DNA of 64,000 nucleotides from Denitromonas iodatirespirans (GCF_018524365.1 NZ_JAEKFT010000013.1:59399-123398), one strand, 5' to 3'. Numbered from the stretch's first letter, positions 51,797-60,975 are shown. Notes: a model not told the origin generated them from the letters alone. A program made the numbers and translations.

Positions 51797-52036
51797 GGTG
51801 GTCCTCCAAGAGGCCCGTTTCCGCCTATCCATGCCGTCGCCATAAAAACGCTTCGGCCGGGGGGAGGCATCGTCACACCGGGCGGGCGTATCTGCCGTCC
51901 GTGTGTGCGATCTCCGGGAGTCGGGTCGCCAGTGGTGTCCCGCGCGATCTCAGCGATCGCGCACTCACTCGATTCGACGATCCCACCAGGTCAGGATGGG
52001 AGCGCCACGCATATGCTGCAATGCAGCACGAGCCGC
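51797..52036 (-). ncRNA. structured 5' leader of the transglycosylase mRNA
   Basis: About 240 bases from the predicted transcription start to the ATG without a plausible ORF. It contains several inverted repeats, among them GCGCGATC-N5-GATCGCGC near 51943-51963 and TGCTGCA/TGCAGCA near 52014-52028. CCTC pairs with the GAGG of the ribosome-binding site at the very end, so the site could be sequestered. I tested it by eye against c-di-GMP-I, c-di-AMP and cobalamin riboswitch cores: none fits. Confidence 0.35.
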
Positions 52037-52065
52037 ACTTTATTGATTCTTATGGATTTTGTCAA
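52037..52065 (-). promoter_or_regulatory. strong sigma-70 promoter of the transglycosylase gene
   Basis: Minus strand TTGACA (52065-52060), 17 bases, TAAAGT (52042-52037): a near-consensus promoter placed 240 bases before the start codon. Confidence 0.65.
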
Positions 52066-52143
52066 TTTCACCAGGCGCCGATCGGTGGCAAAAAAACCAC
52101 AAATACGGCGCCGCGCCAAGGCTGGCGCGGCTTCCGGCCGCAC

Positions 52144-52167
52144 AAAAAAACGGGGCCGAAGCCCCGT
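52144..52167 (-). terminator. rho-independent terminator of the LysM gene
   Basis: Minus-strand hairpin ACGGGGC-TTCG-GCCCCGT (52167-52150) followed by seven T residues. It lies 36 bases after the LysM/BON stop. The gap 52066-52143 holds a further perfect stem CCGCGCCA-AGGC-TGGCGCGG (52111-52130) and no gene. Confidence 0.85.
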
Positions 52168-52202
52168 CGATCCTGCGCGCGATACGCGCGAATCGTGTGC
52201 GC

Positions 52203-52706
52203 TCAGTCCTCCGCCGGAATGCGCAGCACCTGGCCCGGGTAGATCTTGTCCGGATGCGACAGCATCGGCTTGTTGGCCTCGAAAATGACCATGTACTTGT
52301 TGGCACTTCCGTAATGGGTCTTGGCGATCGCCGACAGGGTGTCGCCGCGCACCACGGTGTGGAAGCTCGCCTCGGGCGTCGGGTCGGTGACCACGATGGT
52401 GTCGCGCACCTCGCCCACCCCGGCCACGTTGCCGGCGGCCAGCAGCACTTTTTCGCGCGCGGCCTGGTCGGGCGTCGTGCCGCCCACGGTGACCACCCCG
52501 GCCGCGCCGTCGAAGGCCACGGTCAGCCCCTCGACCGGCAGCTTCAGCGTGCGCACGTAGGTGGTGATGGCTTCGGCCGCCTTGGCGTTGGCGGCGGCGA
52601 TCTTGTCGGCCGACGGATCCTTGGCGGCCGCCTCTTGTGCGGCCTTGGCCTCACCGGTGCCGAACAGCTTCTCGCCTGCGTCCTTGATGAAGTTGAACAA
52701 TCCCAT
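52203..52706 (-). CDS. BON- and LysM-domain protein (Kbp/YgaU-like)
   Basis: A 167-residue protein with a BON domain (about 40-100) and a LysM domain (about 115-163: HTVVRGDTLSAIAKTHYGSA then YPGQVLRIPAED). The two-domain layout matches E. coli Kbp (YgaU), a potassium-binding protein of the cytosol or periplasm. There is no signal peptide at the N-terminus. Ended by the terminator just downstream. Confidence 0.92.
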   Translation of the reverse strand: MGLFNFIKDAGEKLFGTGEAKAAQEAAAKDPSADKIAAANAKAAEAITTYVRTLKLPVEGLTVAFDGAAGVVTVGGTTPDQAAREKVLLAAGNVAGVGEVRDTIVVTDPTPEASFHTVVRGDTLSAIAKTHYGSANKYMVIFEANKPMLSHPDKIYPGQVLRIPAED

Positions 52707-52811
52707 GACAGCTCCTGTGCGTGATGAATCGGCACCCGCCGGTCGGCGGGTTCATGCGACCTTATACGACAAGCGCGTGCAAGGCGCTCGCGCCGACATC
52801 AAACGTAACAC

Positions 52812-53354
52812 TCAGCGACCGGGCAGCGCAGCCACCTGCGACCAGTCGAAACACGGCCCCGGATCGGTCTTGCGCCCCGGCGCGATGTCGCTGTGGCCGA
52901 CCACGTCGTCAAGCGGATGCTGGCGTGCCAGATCGGCGATCAGCGCATTGAGCTGGGTGTATTGGGCATCGGTGAAGGGCTGGTTGTCCGAGCCTTCGAG
53001 CTCGACACCGATGGAGAAATCGTTGCAACGCTCGCACTCGCGCCAGCGGCTCAGCCCCGCATGCCAGGCGCGCGCCCGCGTCGGCACGCACTGGATCAAT
53101 TCGCCGTCGCGGCGGATGAAAAAATGCGCCGAGACGCGCAGGTGGGCGATGCCGGCGTAGTAGGGATGCGCCGCCGGATCGATGCGGTTACCGAACAGTT
53201 CGAGCACCCCAGGCCCGCCGAACTGCTCCGGCGGCAGGCTGATGGCGTGCACCACCAGCAGACGGATGGCTGTGTCGGTCGGGCGCAGATCGAAATTCGG
53301 CGACGCGATCCAGCGCGCCCCATCGAGCCAACCGGCGGCGTCGAGTCGGCGCAC
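52812..53354 (-). CDS. ampD: 1,6-anhydro-N-acetylmuramyl-L-alanine amidase AmpD
   Basis: A 180-residue cytosolic zinc amidase that recycles anhydromuropeptides. The zinc ligands and catalytic residues are in the positions known for AmpD: H36, H154, K162 and D164 (VVGHSDIAPGRKTDPGPCF). GTG at 53354 is the start, with AAGGA seven bases upstream; the gene begins two bases after the pilR stop. Joins the pilSR operon, as in other betaproteobacteria. Confidence 0.95.
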   Translation of the reverse strand: MRRLDAAGWLDGARWIASPNFDLRPTDTAIRLLVVHAISLPPEQFGGPGVLELFGNRIDPAAHPYYAGIAHLRVSAHFFIRRDGELIQCVPTRARAWHAGLSRWRECERCNDFSIGVELEGSDNQPFTDAQYTQLNALIADLARQHPLDDVVGHSDIAPGRKTDPGPCFDWSQVAALPGR

Positions 53355-53356
53355 GC

Positions 53357-54736
53357 TCAGTCCTTCATGCCCAGGCGCTCCATGCGGTAGCGCAAAGAGC
53401 GGAAGGTGACTTTCAGCAGCCGCGCCGCCGCGGTGCGGTTGCCCTCGGTCTCGGCCAGCGCTTCGAGGATGGCCTGGCGCTCGGCGCCGTCGAGATACTC
53501 CTGCAGCCCGGTGCGCAAGGCCTCGCCCTGCCCGCTCGTCGCGGTCGGCTCCTGGCCCACCAGGGGCTCCAGCGCCAGGTCGTCGACATGGATGATCTCG
53601 CCGCCGGACAGCGCCAGCGCCCGCTCGAGGATGTTTTCCAGCTCGCGCACATTGCCGGGGAAGCCATAGCTGCACAAAGCGTCGACTGCCTTCGACGACA
53701 GGCGCGGCAGCGGCATGCGGGCCTCTTCGGCCAGACGCGCCAGCAAGGCCTCGGCCAGTTGCGGAATGTCTTCGCGGCGCTCGCGCAGCGCCGGCATTTT
53801 CAGTTCGATGACGTTGAGCCGGTAGAACAGATCCTGGCGGAAGCGGTTCTCGTCGACCAGCGCCCGCAGGTTCTGGTGCGTGGCGCTGACGATGCGCACG
53901 TCGACCGGCTGCTCGGTGGTGTCGCCGATGCGCCGCACCCGCTTCTCCTGGATCACGCGCAGCAGCTTGACCTGCATCGACAGCGGCAGATCAGCCACCT
54001 CGTCGAGAAACAGCGTGCCGCCGCTGGCCGCCTGGAAGAAGCCGTCGCGGTCGCTGTCGGCGCCGGTGAACGCGCCCTTGCGGTAGCCGAAGAACTCGCT
54101 CTCCATCAGGTTTTCGGGAATCGCTCCGCAGTTGACCCCGACGAAGGCGCCGGCCGCGCGCGGCCCCAGGCCGTGGATGGCGCGCGCCGCACGCTCCTTG
54201 CCGCTGCCCGATTCGCCCGAGATGTAGACCGGTGCCTGGCTGCGGGCGAGCTTTTCGATCAGCTGGCGCACCTGGGCCATGGTGGCCGACTCGCCGATCA
54301 GGAAGGCGCTGGCATCCTTGCGGCCCTCGTCGTTGGCCGCATCGGGCAGGCGGAACACCGATTTGACCAGCGCCCGCAGCTGCTCCAGCGACACCGGCTT
54401 GGCCAGGTAGTCGAAGGCGCCGGCCTTGAGCGCCACCACCGCGTTTTCCATGCTGCCGTAGGCGGTGATGACGGCCACCGGCAGGTCGGTGCAGTGCTCG
54501 TTGATATGGCGCACCAGATCGAGGCCGTTGCCGTCGGGCAGGCGCATGTCGGTCAGGCACAGGCGGTAGCGGCGAGTCGCCAGCAGCTCGCGTGCCTCGG
54601 CCACCGAACCGGCCGAATCCGAGCCCAGCCCCATGCGGGCCAGGGTCATCTCCAGCAGTTCGCGGATGTCTTCTTCGTCGTCGACCACCAGCACGTCGGG
54701 GCCGGTGGGGCGATTGCGTCGTTCGGTCTTGGTCAT
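53357..54736 (-). CDS. pilR: type IV pilus sigma-54-dependent response regulator PilR
   Basis: A 459-residue NtrC-type activator. Receiver (acidic pair D19/D20, phosphorylated D63), AAA+ domain with GESGSGKE (174-181), the sigma-54 contact loop GAFTGA (221-226), Walker B LFLDE (242-246), and a C-terminal Fis-like HTH ([20 protein letters not shown]). It drives pilA transcription with sigma-54. ATGA overlap with pilS upstream. Confidence 0.95.
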   Translation of the reverse strand: MTKTERRNRPTGPDVLVVDDEEDIRELLEMTLARMGLGSDSAGSVAEARELLATRRYRLCLTDMRLPDGNGLDLVRHINEHCTDLPVAVITAYGSMENAVVALKAGAFDYLAKPVSLEQLRALVKSVFRLPDAANDEGRKDASAFLIGESATMAQVRQLIEKLARSQAPVYISGESGSGKERAARAIHGLGPRAAGAFVGVNCGAIPENLMESEFFGYRKGAFTGADSDRDGFFQAASGGTLFLDEVADLPLSMQVKLLRVIQEKRVRRIGDTTEQPVDVRIVSATHQNLRALVDENRFRQDLFYRLNVIELKMPALRERREDIPQLAEALLARLAEEARMPLPRLSSKAVDALCSYGFPGNVRELENILERALALSGGEIIHVDDLALEPLVGQEPTATSGQGEALRTGLQEYLDGAERQAILEALAETEGNRTAAARLLKVTFRSLRYRMERLGMKD

Positions 54737-56280
54737 GGCTCACTCGGTCCGCTGAGGCAGAAGTGCGCACCCGTCGCGGTGTCGCGCAGCGACAGCGTGG
54801 CGCGGTTCGCGTCGGCCAGTTCGCGGGCGATGTACAAGCCCAGGCCGGTGCCCTTGGCATGGGTGGTGAAGAAGGGTTCGAACAGGTGGGCACGGTCCTC
54901 GGCGCGGATGCCGGGGCCATCGTCGATCACGTGCAGCCGGGTGTGGCCGTCCTCGCGCTCGGCGGTCACGCGGATCGCGCCGGCCGCCGGCGAGGCATAG
55001 CGCCGGGCATTCGTCAGCAGGTTCCACAGCACCTGGTGCAGGTGGGCGCGGTCGAAGGCCAGCGTCAGTTCTGGCGGAATCTGCGCCACCACCTGCGCCT
55101 TCTCGGTCTCGCCATGCAAGGTGAATTCGTCGAGCACTTCGGTGACGAAGGCGGCCAGGGGCAGCGCCTCGGGCAGGGCGCGGTCGCGCCGGCCGAGGGA
55201 GAGCACGTCGCGCACCAGCTTTTCGATGCGCAGCGCGTTGTCGTTGATGATGCGGATCAGCCGCGCCTGGCTCTCGGCCCGCTTCTCTTCGCTCAGCAGT
55301 TCGGCGGCCTGGGTGACGGCGGTGAGCGGATTGCGGATCTCGTGCGCGATGCTGGCCGTCAGGCGGCCGAGCGCCGCCAGCTTGATCTGCTGCGCCTGCG
55401 CCTGGATGGCTTCCAGATCCTGCAAATAGATGATGGTGTGGCCGCCGTCGCCCTCGGCGCGCACCACTCGGCAGCGCAAGGGCTTGCCGCCGTCCGGCCG
55501 GCATTGGTGACAATCGGCCGCCGGATCGGCCAGCATCTGCGCCAGCGCAGGCGCCAGCTCGCGCATCGACGCACCCACGGGCAGCGGCAGGCCGAGCAGC
55601 GCGGCCGCTTGCGGGTTGGCCTGGCGGACGCGCAACTCGGCATCGACCACGATGGCACCGTCGTGCATGTCCTCGATGATGCGCTCGTTGATCGCCTGCT
55701 GCCGGGCCAGGTCGGCGCCGCGCGACTGAGCCAGCGCCTCGTTGGCCAGCGCGCGGATCGCCAGCAGGCGCGCCATCAGCGCCACGCCGAAGAAGCCGAT
55801 GCAGACCATGCCGACGACGAAGAAATCGGAGGCGGCACCGCGCACGAGCAGGCGCACGCTGTTCTCGGCCAACACCGCCAGCGTCGCCACGGCCGCATAG
55901 AACAGCACCCAGCGACCATGGCTGACCAGCCCGCCGCCGGCCAGCAGCACCATCAACAGCATCGGCAGGCCGCCGCGGGTGCCGCCGCTGACGGCCATCA
56001 GCAAGGTCAGCGCGGTGATGTCGACCAGCATCTGCACCGTCACCACCCGGTTCAAGCCGAGCCGCTCCACCGCATCGGGAAAGCCCAGCGCCAGCACCGC
56101 AAACAGGTAGACCGCGGCGAAGCCGAGAAACAGCCCGGGGGCCTCTTCGCCCAGCCCGATGGTCTTGCCGAAGAACAGGAACACCGCCGCCATCACCAGG
56201 CGGAACAGATTCAGGTAGCGCAGCGAACGCCGACGGGCCAGATCGGCGGAGAGGGGGTCGGTGTCGCGGGTGGCAGGCAT
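54733..56280 (-). CDS. pilS: sensor histidine kinase PilS
   Basis: A 515-residue membrane kinase with six hydrophobic spans in the N-terminal 200 residues, a PAS domain (about 235-320), the phosphoacceptor histidine in SIAHEIRNPLTA (about 335) and an ATPase domain. This topology is that of PilS, which controls PilR by sensing pilin levels in the membrane. The ATG at 56280 is used; the PP0621-like gene ends five bases upstream. Confidence 0.93.
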   Translation of the reverse strand: MPATRDTDPLSADLARRRSLRYLNLFRLVMAAVFLFFGKTIGLGEEAPGLFLGFAAVYLFAVLALGFPDAVERLGLNRVVTVQMLVDITALTLLMAVSGGTRGGLPMLLMVLLAGGGLVSHGRWVLFYAAVATLAVLAENSVRLLVRGAASDFFVVGMVCIGFFGVALMARLLAIRALANEALAQSRGADLARQQAINERIIEDMHDGAIVVDAELRVRQANPQAAALLGLPLPVGASMRELAPALAQMLADPAADCHQCRPDGGKPLRCRVVRAEGDGGHTIIYLQDLEAIQAQAQQIKLAALGRLTASIAHEIRNPLTAVTQAAELLSEEKRAESQARLIRIINDNALRIEKLVRDVLSLGRRDRALPEALPLAAFVTEVLDEFTLHGETEKAQVVAQIPPELTLAFDRAHLHQVLWNLLTNARRYASPAAGAIRVTAEREDGHTRLHVIDDGPGIRAEDRAHLFEPFFTTHAKGTGLGLYIARELADANRATLSLRDTATGAHFCLSGPSEP

Positions 56281-56284
56281 GCGT

Positions 56285-56527
56285 TCAGCCGGCGTCAGCG
56301 GCGCGGGCATGTTCCTCGCAGCAGTAGAACTCGCCGTCGCGACGCACCCCTTCGCTCTCCGGCACATGCACGCCGCAGTGCCGGCAGGACAGCATGCGGG
56401 CCGATGCCTGGGTCTGTGGGGCCGCTCCGCGCGCGCGGTCCTGCGGCGGGACTTTCGGCTTGCTCAGCAGCCGGCGCCCCCAGTAGATGGCGAACAGGAC
56501 GAGGAGGAAAACGAGGAGTTTCGACAC
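56285..56527 (-). CDS. PP0621-like small zinc-ribbon membrane protein
   Basis: An 80-residue protein with one N-terminal span (about 3-18) and a C-terminal cysteine set (MLSCRHCGVHVPES, YCCEEH) that looks zinc-binding. Short proteins of this type often precede pilSR in beta- and gammaproteobacteria. Function unknown. Confidence 0.85.
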   Translation of the reverse strand: MSKLLVFLLVLFAIYWGRRLLSKPKVPPQDRARGAAPQTQASARMLSCRHCGVHVPESEGVRRDGEFYCCEEHARAADAG

Positions 56528-56592
56528 GATCTCGGGCGGGCGCGATGGAAGCGGAAAATTCTAGCACGCGGCAACGCGCGCCCCCCGCCGCC

Positions 56593-57750
56593 TCACAGCG
56601 CCACCAGCCGCTCGCAGGCGGCATCCAGGGTGTCGTCATGCTTGGCGAAGCACAGCCGCACCACGCCTTCGTCCGTGGCCCCGGCGGAGAACGCCGACAC
56701 CGGGATCACCGCCACCTTCACCTCGCGCGTCAGCCACTCGGCAAACACGGTGTCCGGCACGTCGCGGATTGCGCGGTAGCGCGCCAGCTGGAAATAGGTG
56801 CCGGCGCACGGCAGCAGCTCGAAGCGCGAGTCGGCCAGCGCGGCGCGGAAGCGGTCGCGCTTGGCCTGGTAGAAGGCGGCCAGGCCGAGATGGCGCGAGG
56901 CGTCGGCCATGTAGTCGGCCAGCGCGTACTGCACCGGCGTGATCACGGTGAACACGTTGAACTGGTGCACCTTGCGGAACTCGGCCATCAGCGCCGCCGG
57001 CGCCACCACGTAGCCGATCTTCCAGCCGGTGATGTGGTAGGTCTTGCCAAAGCCGGAGACGATCACGCTGCGCTCGGCCAGCGCCGGGTGGCGTGCGCAG
57101 CTCTCGTGCCGGCGGCCGTCGAAGACGACGTGCTCGTACACCTCGTCGGAGACGATCACGATGTCGGTGCCGCGCACCAGCTCGGCCAGGCGCGTCATGT
57201 CCTCGGCCGACCATACGCTGCCGGTCGGATTGTGCGGGCTATTGATCATGATCATGCGGGTGCGCGGCGTGATCGCCGCGGCCACCGCCGCCCAGTCGGG
57301 CCGGTAGTCGGGCGCATGCAAGGCCAGGCGCACCACGCGGCCGCCCTGCAGCTCGATGGCCGGCGCGTAGGAATCGTACACCGGCTCGAAGACGATCACC
57401 TCGTCGCCCGGATGCACCAGCGCCGCCACCGCGGTGAACAGGCCCTGGGTCGCCCCGGCGACGACGGTCACCTCGGAGTCGGGATCGTAGGTCGTGCCGT
57501 AGAGATCGGCCACCTTGGCCGCAATCGCCTCGCGCAGCACCGCCACCCCGGCCATCGGCGGGTATTGGTTGTAGCCCTCGCGCATCCAGAACGACACGCG
57601 GTCGAACAGCTCAGGCTCGGCGTTGAAGTCCGGAAAGCCCTGCGACAGGTTGATCGCACCGGCTTCGGTCGCCATGCGCGACATGACGGTGAAGATGGTG
57701 GTGCCGACATGCGGCAGGCGGGAGGACACGTTGACAGCGCAAGCGGGCAT
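56593..57750 (-). CDS. methionine-type PLP aminotransferase (YbdL/MtnE-like)
   Basis: A 385-residue aminotransferase with the motifs NLSQGFPDFN, GATQGLFTAVAAL, NSPHNPTGS, DEVYEHVVFDG and SGFGKTYHITGWK. It fits the methionine/YbdL group that transaminates 4-methylthio-2-oxobutyrate to methionine. It is divergent from mtnA, 90 bases apart, which supports a place in methylthio metabolism. The ATG at 57750 gives the family N-terminus. Confidence 0.88.
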   Translation of the reverse strand: MPACAVNVSSRLPHVGTTIFTVMSRMATEAGAINLSQGFPDFNAEPELFDRVSFWMREGYNQYPPMAGVAVLREAIAAKVADLYGTTYDPDSEVTVVAGATQGLFTAVAALVHPGDEVIVFEPVYDSYAPAIELQGGRVVRLALHAPDYRPDWAAVAAAITPRTRMIMINSPHNPTGSVWSAEDMTRLAELVRGTDIVIVSDEVYEHVVFDGRRHESCARHPALAERSVIVSGFGKTYHITGWKIGYVVAPAALMAEFRKVHQFNVFTVITPVQYALADYMADASRHLGLAAFYQAKRDRFRAALADSRFELLPCAGTYFQLARYRAIRDVPDTVFAEWLTREVKVAVIPVSAFSAGATDEGVVRLCFAKHDDTLDAACERLVAL

Positions 57751-57840
57751 GGCGATCCAGGCGGCAAAGGCAAAACACCGATTCTGGCAGACCCCTCCAG
57801 CCACGCCAAGCCGGCCCGCGAGGGCGATACAATAGCGGCC

Positions 57841-58899
57841 ATGAGTGTTCCGACCCCCGCCCCGACCCTGATCCGCGACGGCGCCCGCGTGCGCATCCTC
57901 GATCAGACCGCCCTGCCCCATCACCGCGTCACGCTCGATCTCGACAGCCTCGACGCCGTGGCGCACGCGATCCGCGCCATGCAGGTGCGCGGCGCGCCGC
58001 TGATCGGCGCCACCGCCGCCTGCGGGGTGGCGCTGGCGTTGCACGATGCGGCCGACGACGCCACGCTGGAACACGCCCTGACCGTGCTCGGCGCGACACG
58101 CCCGACCGCCGTCAACCTGCACTGGGCGCTCGATCGCATGGCGCGCGTACTGCGCCCGCTGCCGCCCGAGGCGCGCTTCGAGGCCGCTGCGCGCGAGGCC
58201 GACGCCATCATTGCCGAAGACATCGCCACCAATGCCGCCATCGGCCAGCACGGCCTGGCGCTGATCGCCGACATCGCCGCACGCCGCCCCGGCCCGGTAC
58301 GCGTCATGACCCACTGCAACGCCGGCTGGCTGGCCACGCTCGGCCACGGCACCGCGCTGGCGCCGGTGTATGCGGCGCAGGCGGCAGGCATCGCGGTCGA
58401 GGTGTGGGTGAGCGAAACCCGCCCGCGCAACCAGGGCCTGCTCACCGCCTGGGAGCTGCGCGAGGCCGGCATCGCCCACCGGCTCATCGCCGACAACGCC
58501 GCCGGCCTGTTGATGGCGCGTGGCGAAGTGGACCTGGTCATCACCGGCGCCGACCGGGTTGCCGCCAACGGCGACACCGCCAACAAGGTCGGCACCTATC
58601 TCAAGGCCCTGGCGGCGGCCGACAACGGCGTGCCCTTCTATATTGCCGCGCCGCGCTCGACCATCGACTTCGCCTGCCCCGACGGCGCCGCCATCCCCAT
58701 CGAAGAGCGCGACGGCGACGAGGTGCGCGTGCTGCACGGCCTCGACACCGGCGGCGGCACGGCGCAGCTACGTATCGCACCGGCCGACACCGCGGTCGGC
58801 AACCCGGCCTTCGACGTCACCCCGGCAGCGCACATCACCGCCATCATCACCGAGCATGGCGTGTTCGCGCCCGGCGCGCTGGCCACACTCGCCTCATGA
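57841..58899 (+). CDS. mtnA: S-methyl-5-thioribose-1-phosphate isomerase
   Basis: A 352-residue isomerase that turns methylthioribose-1-phosphate into methylthioribulose-1-phosphate. The two catalytic residues are C159 (THCNAGWLATLG) and D238 (ITGADRVAANGD), next to GPGP... signature VRGAPLIG near residue 49. It is the first gene of a unit with overlapping stops and starts: the next ATG is inside its stop codon. Confidence 0.96.
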   Translation: MSVPTPAPTLIRDGARVRILDQTALPHHRVTLDLDSLDAVAHAIRAMQVRGAPLIGATAACGVALALHDAADDATLEHALTVLGATRPTAVNLHWALDRMARVLRPLPPEARFEAAAREADAIIAEDIATNAAIGQHGLALIADIAARRPGPVRVMTHCNAGWLATLGHGTALAPVYAAQAAGIAVEVWVSETRPRNQGLLTAWELREAGIAHRLIADNAAGLLMARGEVDLVITGADRVAANGDTANKVGTYLKALAAADNGVPFYIAAPRSTIDFACPDGAAIPIEERDGDEVRVLHGLDTGGGTAQLRIAPADTAVGNPAFDVTPAAHITAIITEHGVFAPGALATLAS

Positions 58900-59552
58900 C
58901 CGCGCTCGCCGAACAGCTGCTCGACGTCGCCCGCGGCATGACCGCGGCGCGCCTGTCGGTGGGCACCGCCGGCAATGTCAGCGTGCGAAACGAAGCCGGC
59001 TTTCTGGTCACCCCCTCCGGCATGGCGCCCGAGCGCTGCGAGGCCGCCGACATGACCCAGGTGGCCGCCGACGGCACGCCGCGCGGCCGGCGCGCGCCGT
59101 CGAGCGAGTGGCGCCTGCACCGCGATATCTACGCCGCCCGCCCCGAGATCTACGCCATCCTGCATGCGCATGCGCCCTTCGCCACCGCGCTGGCCTGCCA
59201 GCGGTTCGAGGTGCCCGCCTTCCACTACATGGTGGCGCGCTTCGGCGGCGACAGCGTGCGCTGCGGCGCCTATGCCACCTTCGGCACCCAGGCGCTGTCC
59301 GATGCCACCCTCGCCGCGCTGGCCGGGCGCAGCGCCGCGCTGATGGCCAACCACGGCATGATCGTGCTGGCCGACCGCCTCGACACCCTGCTCGACCGCG
59401 CCATCGAATTCGAAACCCTGTGCGAGCACTACTGGCGTGCCCGCGCCCTCGGCGAGCCGCCGCTGCTCGACGCCGCCCAGATGACCGACGCGCTCGACCA
59501 GTTCCACTGGTACGGCCGCCCCCGCCCCCTCGACACCGACACCCCGACATGA
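58896..59552 (+). CDS. class II (FucA-like) aldolase, probable methylthioribulose-1-phosphate aldolase
   Basis: A 218-residue zinc aldolase. The zinc and acid residues sit at FucA-like positions: E71, H90, H92 and H153. FHYMVARFGG and RCGAYATFGTQALS are typical of fuculose-phosphate aldolases, not of the MtnB dehydratase. With mtnA directly upstream, the likely reaction is cleavage of methylthioribulose-1-phosphate into DHAP and methylthioacetaldehyde, as in the described DHAP shunt (Ald2). MtnB (dehydratase) remains an alternative. Coupled by ATGA overlaps on both sides. Confidence 0.8.
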   Translation: MTALAEQLLDVARGMTAARLSVGTAGNVSVRNEAGFLVTPSGMAPERCEAADMTQVAADGTPRGRRAPSSEWRLHRDIYAARPEIYAILHAHAPFATALACQRFEVPAFHYMVARFGGDSVRCGAYATFGTQALSDATLAALAGRSAALMANHGMIVLADRLDTLLDRAIEFETLCEHYWRARALGEPPLLDAAQMTDALDQFHWYGRPRPLDTDTPT

Positions 59553-59869
59553 GCACATCCCTCGACGAAGCCACCGTCCGCGACGCCCTCCGGCAGGTCA
59601 TCGACCCCGAAGTCGGCATGAACATCGTCGACCTCGGGCTGATCTACGCCGTCGCCATCGACGACGCGCGCATCGCCATCGACATGACCATGACCAGCCC
59701 GGCCTGCCCGATGGGCCAGATGATCATGGACGAGGTCGAGGCTGCCCTGCGCCGCCTCGACCCCGCGCGCACGCCGGCGATCGCGCTGGTGTGGTCGCCC
59801 GAATGGTCGCCCGCCATGATGAGCGACGCCGCCAAGGCCCACTTCGGCTGGCAACCCGGGGATGACTGA
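59549..59869 (+). CDS. DUF59 metal-sulfur cluster assembly factor
   Basis: A 106-residue MIP18/DUF59 protein. VIDPEVGMNIVDLGLIYAVA (17-36) and TSPACPMGQMI, with the conserved cysteine, are the marks of the PaaD/SufT-like group, which assists iron-sulfur cluster transfer. Start ATG overlaps the previous stop; end overlaps the next start by eight bases. Confidence 0.92.
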   Translation: MSTSLDEATVRDALRQVIDPEVGMNIVDLGLIYAVAIDDARIAIDMTMTSPACPMGQMIMDEVEAALRRLDPARTPAIALVWSPEWSPAMMSDAAKAHFGWQPGDD

Positions 59870-60929
59870 TCTCGCCCCCTGGCAGCGCGCTCCGCTGCTG
59901 ATCCTCGGCTTCGCCGGCCTGATCGTCGGCATGCTCGCCGGGCTGTGGCGGCTGGCCTGGCCCACGCCGGCCTTCGTCGCCGGTGCGCCGCATGGCGCGC
60001 TGATGATGTGCGCCTTCTTCGGCACCCTCATCGCGCTCGAACGCGCCGTCGCCGTCGGCCGCCGCTGGGCCTATCTCGGCCCGCTCGCCGGCGGCCTCGG
60101 CAGCGCAATGCTGATCGCCGGCCTCGATCCGCGCCTCGCCACCGTCCCCTTCGGTCTCGGCGGCCTGGTGCTGGTGCTCGCCTCGCTGCACGCCCAGCGC
60201 CGCGCCCCGGCCCTGCATGCCCGGGTGCTCACCCTCGGCGCCGTCGCCTGGCTGGTCGGCGTGCTGGTGTGGGCGCTCACCGATACGGTCGATGGCGCGC
60301 TGTGGTGGTGGATCGCCTTCCTGGTCATCACCATCGCCGGCGAGCGGCTCGAGCTGTCGCGCCTGATGCGGGTCAGCCCGGCCATGCAGCGCTACTTCAT
60401 CGTCCTCATCGGCCTGCTGGTGGCCGGCGCCTCGCTGGCCGCCTGGCCCACCGGCGAACGCCTGTTCGGCCTCGGCGCGCTCGGCCTGGCGATCTGGCTG
60501 TTCCGCCAGGACGTCGCCCGACGCACCGTCAAGACCACCGGGCTGACCCGCTACATCGCCGTCTGCCTGCTCTCCGGCTACCTGTGGCTGGCCCTCGGCG
60601 GCGCCCTGCTCGCCGGCCTCGCTCCCACCGCCGGCCAGCCCGGCTGGGACAGCGCCCTGCATGCGCTGACGGTGGGCTTCGTCTTCGCCATGGTTTTCGG
60701 CCACGCCCCGATCATCCTGCCGGCGGTGCTGCGCATTCGATTGCCATATCACCCCGGTTTTTATGTACCCTTGGCGCTGCTTCACCTGAGCCTCGCCGTA
60801 CGCACGGCCGGTGATCTGCCCGGCGCCGCGGCGCTGCGCGCCTGGGGCGCACTGGGCAACGCCGGGGCCATCGGCCTGTTCCTGGTGCTGATGCTGACGG
60901 CGGTCGCAGCGGGCCGGCGCGGCCGGTGA
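59862..60929 (+). CDS. polytopic membrane protein, NnrS-like
   Basis: A 355-residue protein with about ten to twelve hydrophobic spans. Buried histidines occur in H-rich helices (PHGALMMCAFFG, LHALTVGFVFAMVFGHAPII, YHPGFYV, LLHLSL), a pattern that resembles the haem-copper protein NnrS and relatives of nitric-oxide metabolism. The assignment is by pattern, not certain. It completes the four-gene operon begun by mtnA and may link it to respiration or NO stress. Confidence 0.6.
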   Translation: MTDLAPWQRAPLLILGFAGLIVGMLAGLWRLAWPTPAFVAGAPHGALMMCAFFGTLIALERAVAVGRRWAYLGPLAGGLGSAMLIAGLDPRLATVPFGLGGLVLVLASLHAQRRAPALHARVLTLGAVAWLVGVLVWALTDTVDGALWWWIAFLVITIAGERLELSRLMRVSPAMQRYFIVLIGLLVAGASLAAWPTGERLFGLGALGLAIWLFRQDVARRTVKTTGLTRYIAVCLLSGYLWLALGGALLAGLAPTAGQPGWDSALHALTVGFVFAMVFGHAPIILPAVLRIRLPYHPGFYVPLALLHLSLAVRTAGDLPGAAALRAWGALGNAGAIGLFLVLMLTAVAAGRRGR

Positions 60930-60975
60930 TGCACACAACAATGGAATGGCACGACATGAACTCGCGACGCACACG

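Noticed and set aside
51797..52036. c-di-GMP, c-di-AMP or cobalamin riboswitch in the transglycosylase leader
   Set aside because: The conserved core sequences of these classes are not found, although GGATAGGCGGAAACGGG superficially resembles a c-di-AMP motif.
54592..58899. A 1435-codon plus-strand frame over pilR, pilS and the aminotransferase
   Set aside because: Only its last 352 codons (mtnA, from 57841) are real; the rest is antisense to well-conserved genes and rich in R, H, Q and G, as is usual for shadows in high-GC DNA.
58896..59552. MtnB dehydratase
   Set aside because: Zinc and acid residues and the FHYMVARFGG and YATFGT segments agree with FucA-type aldolases; left as an alternative in the gene entry.
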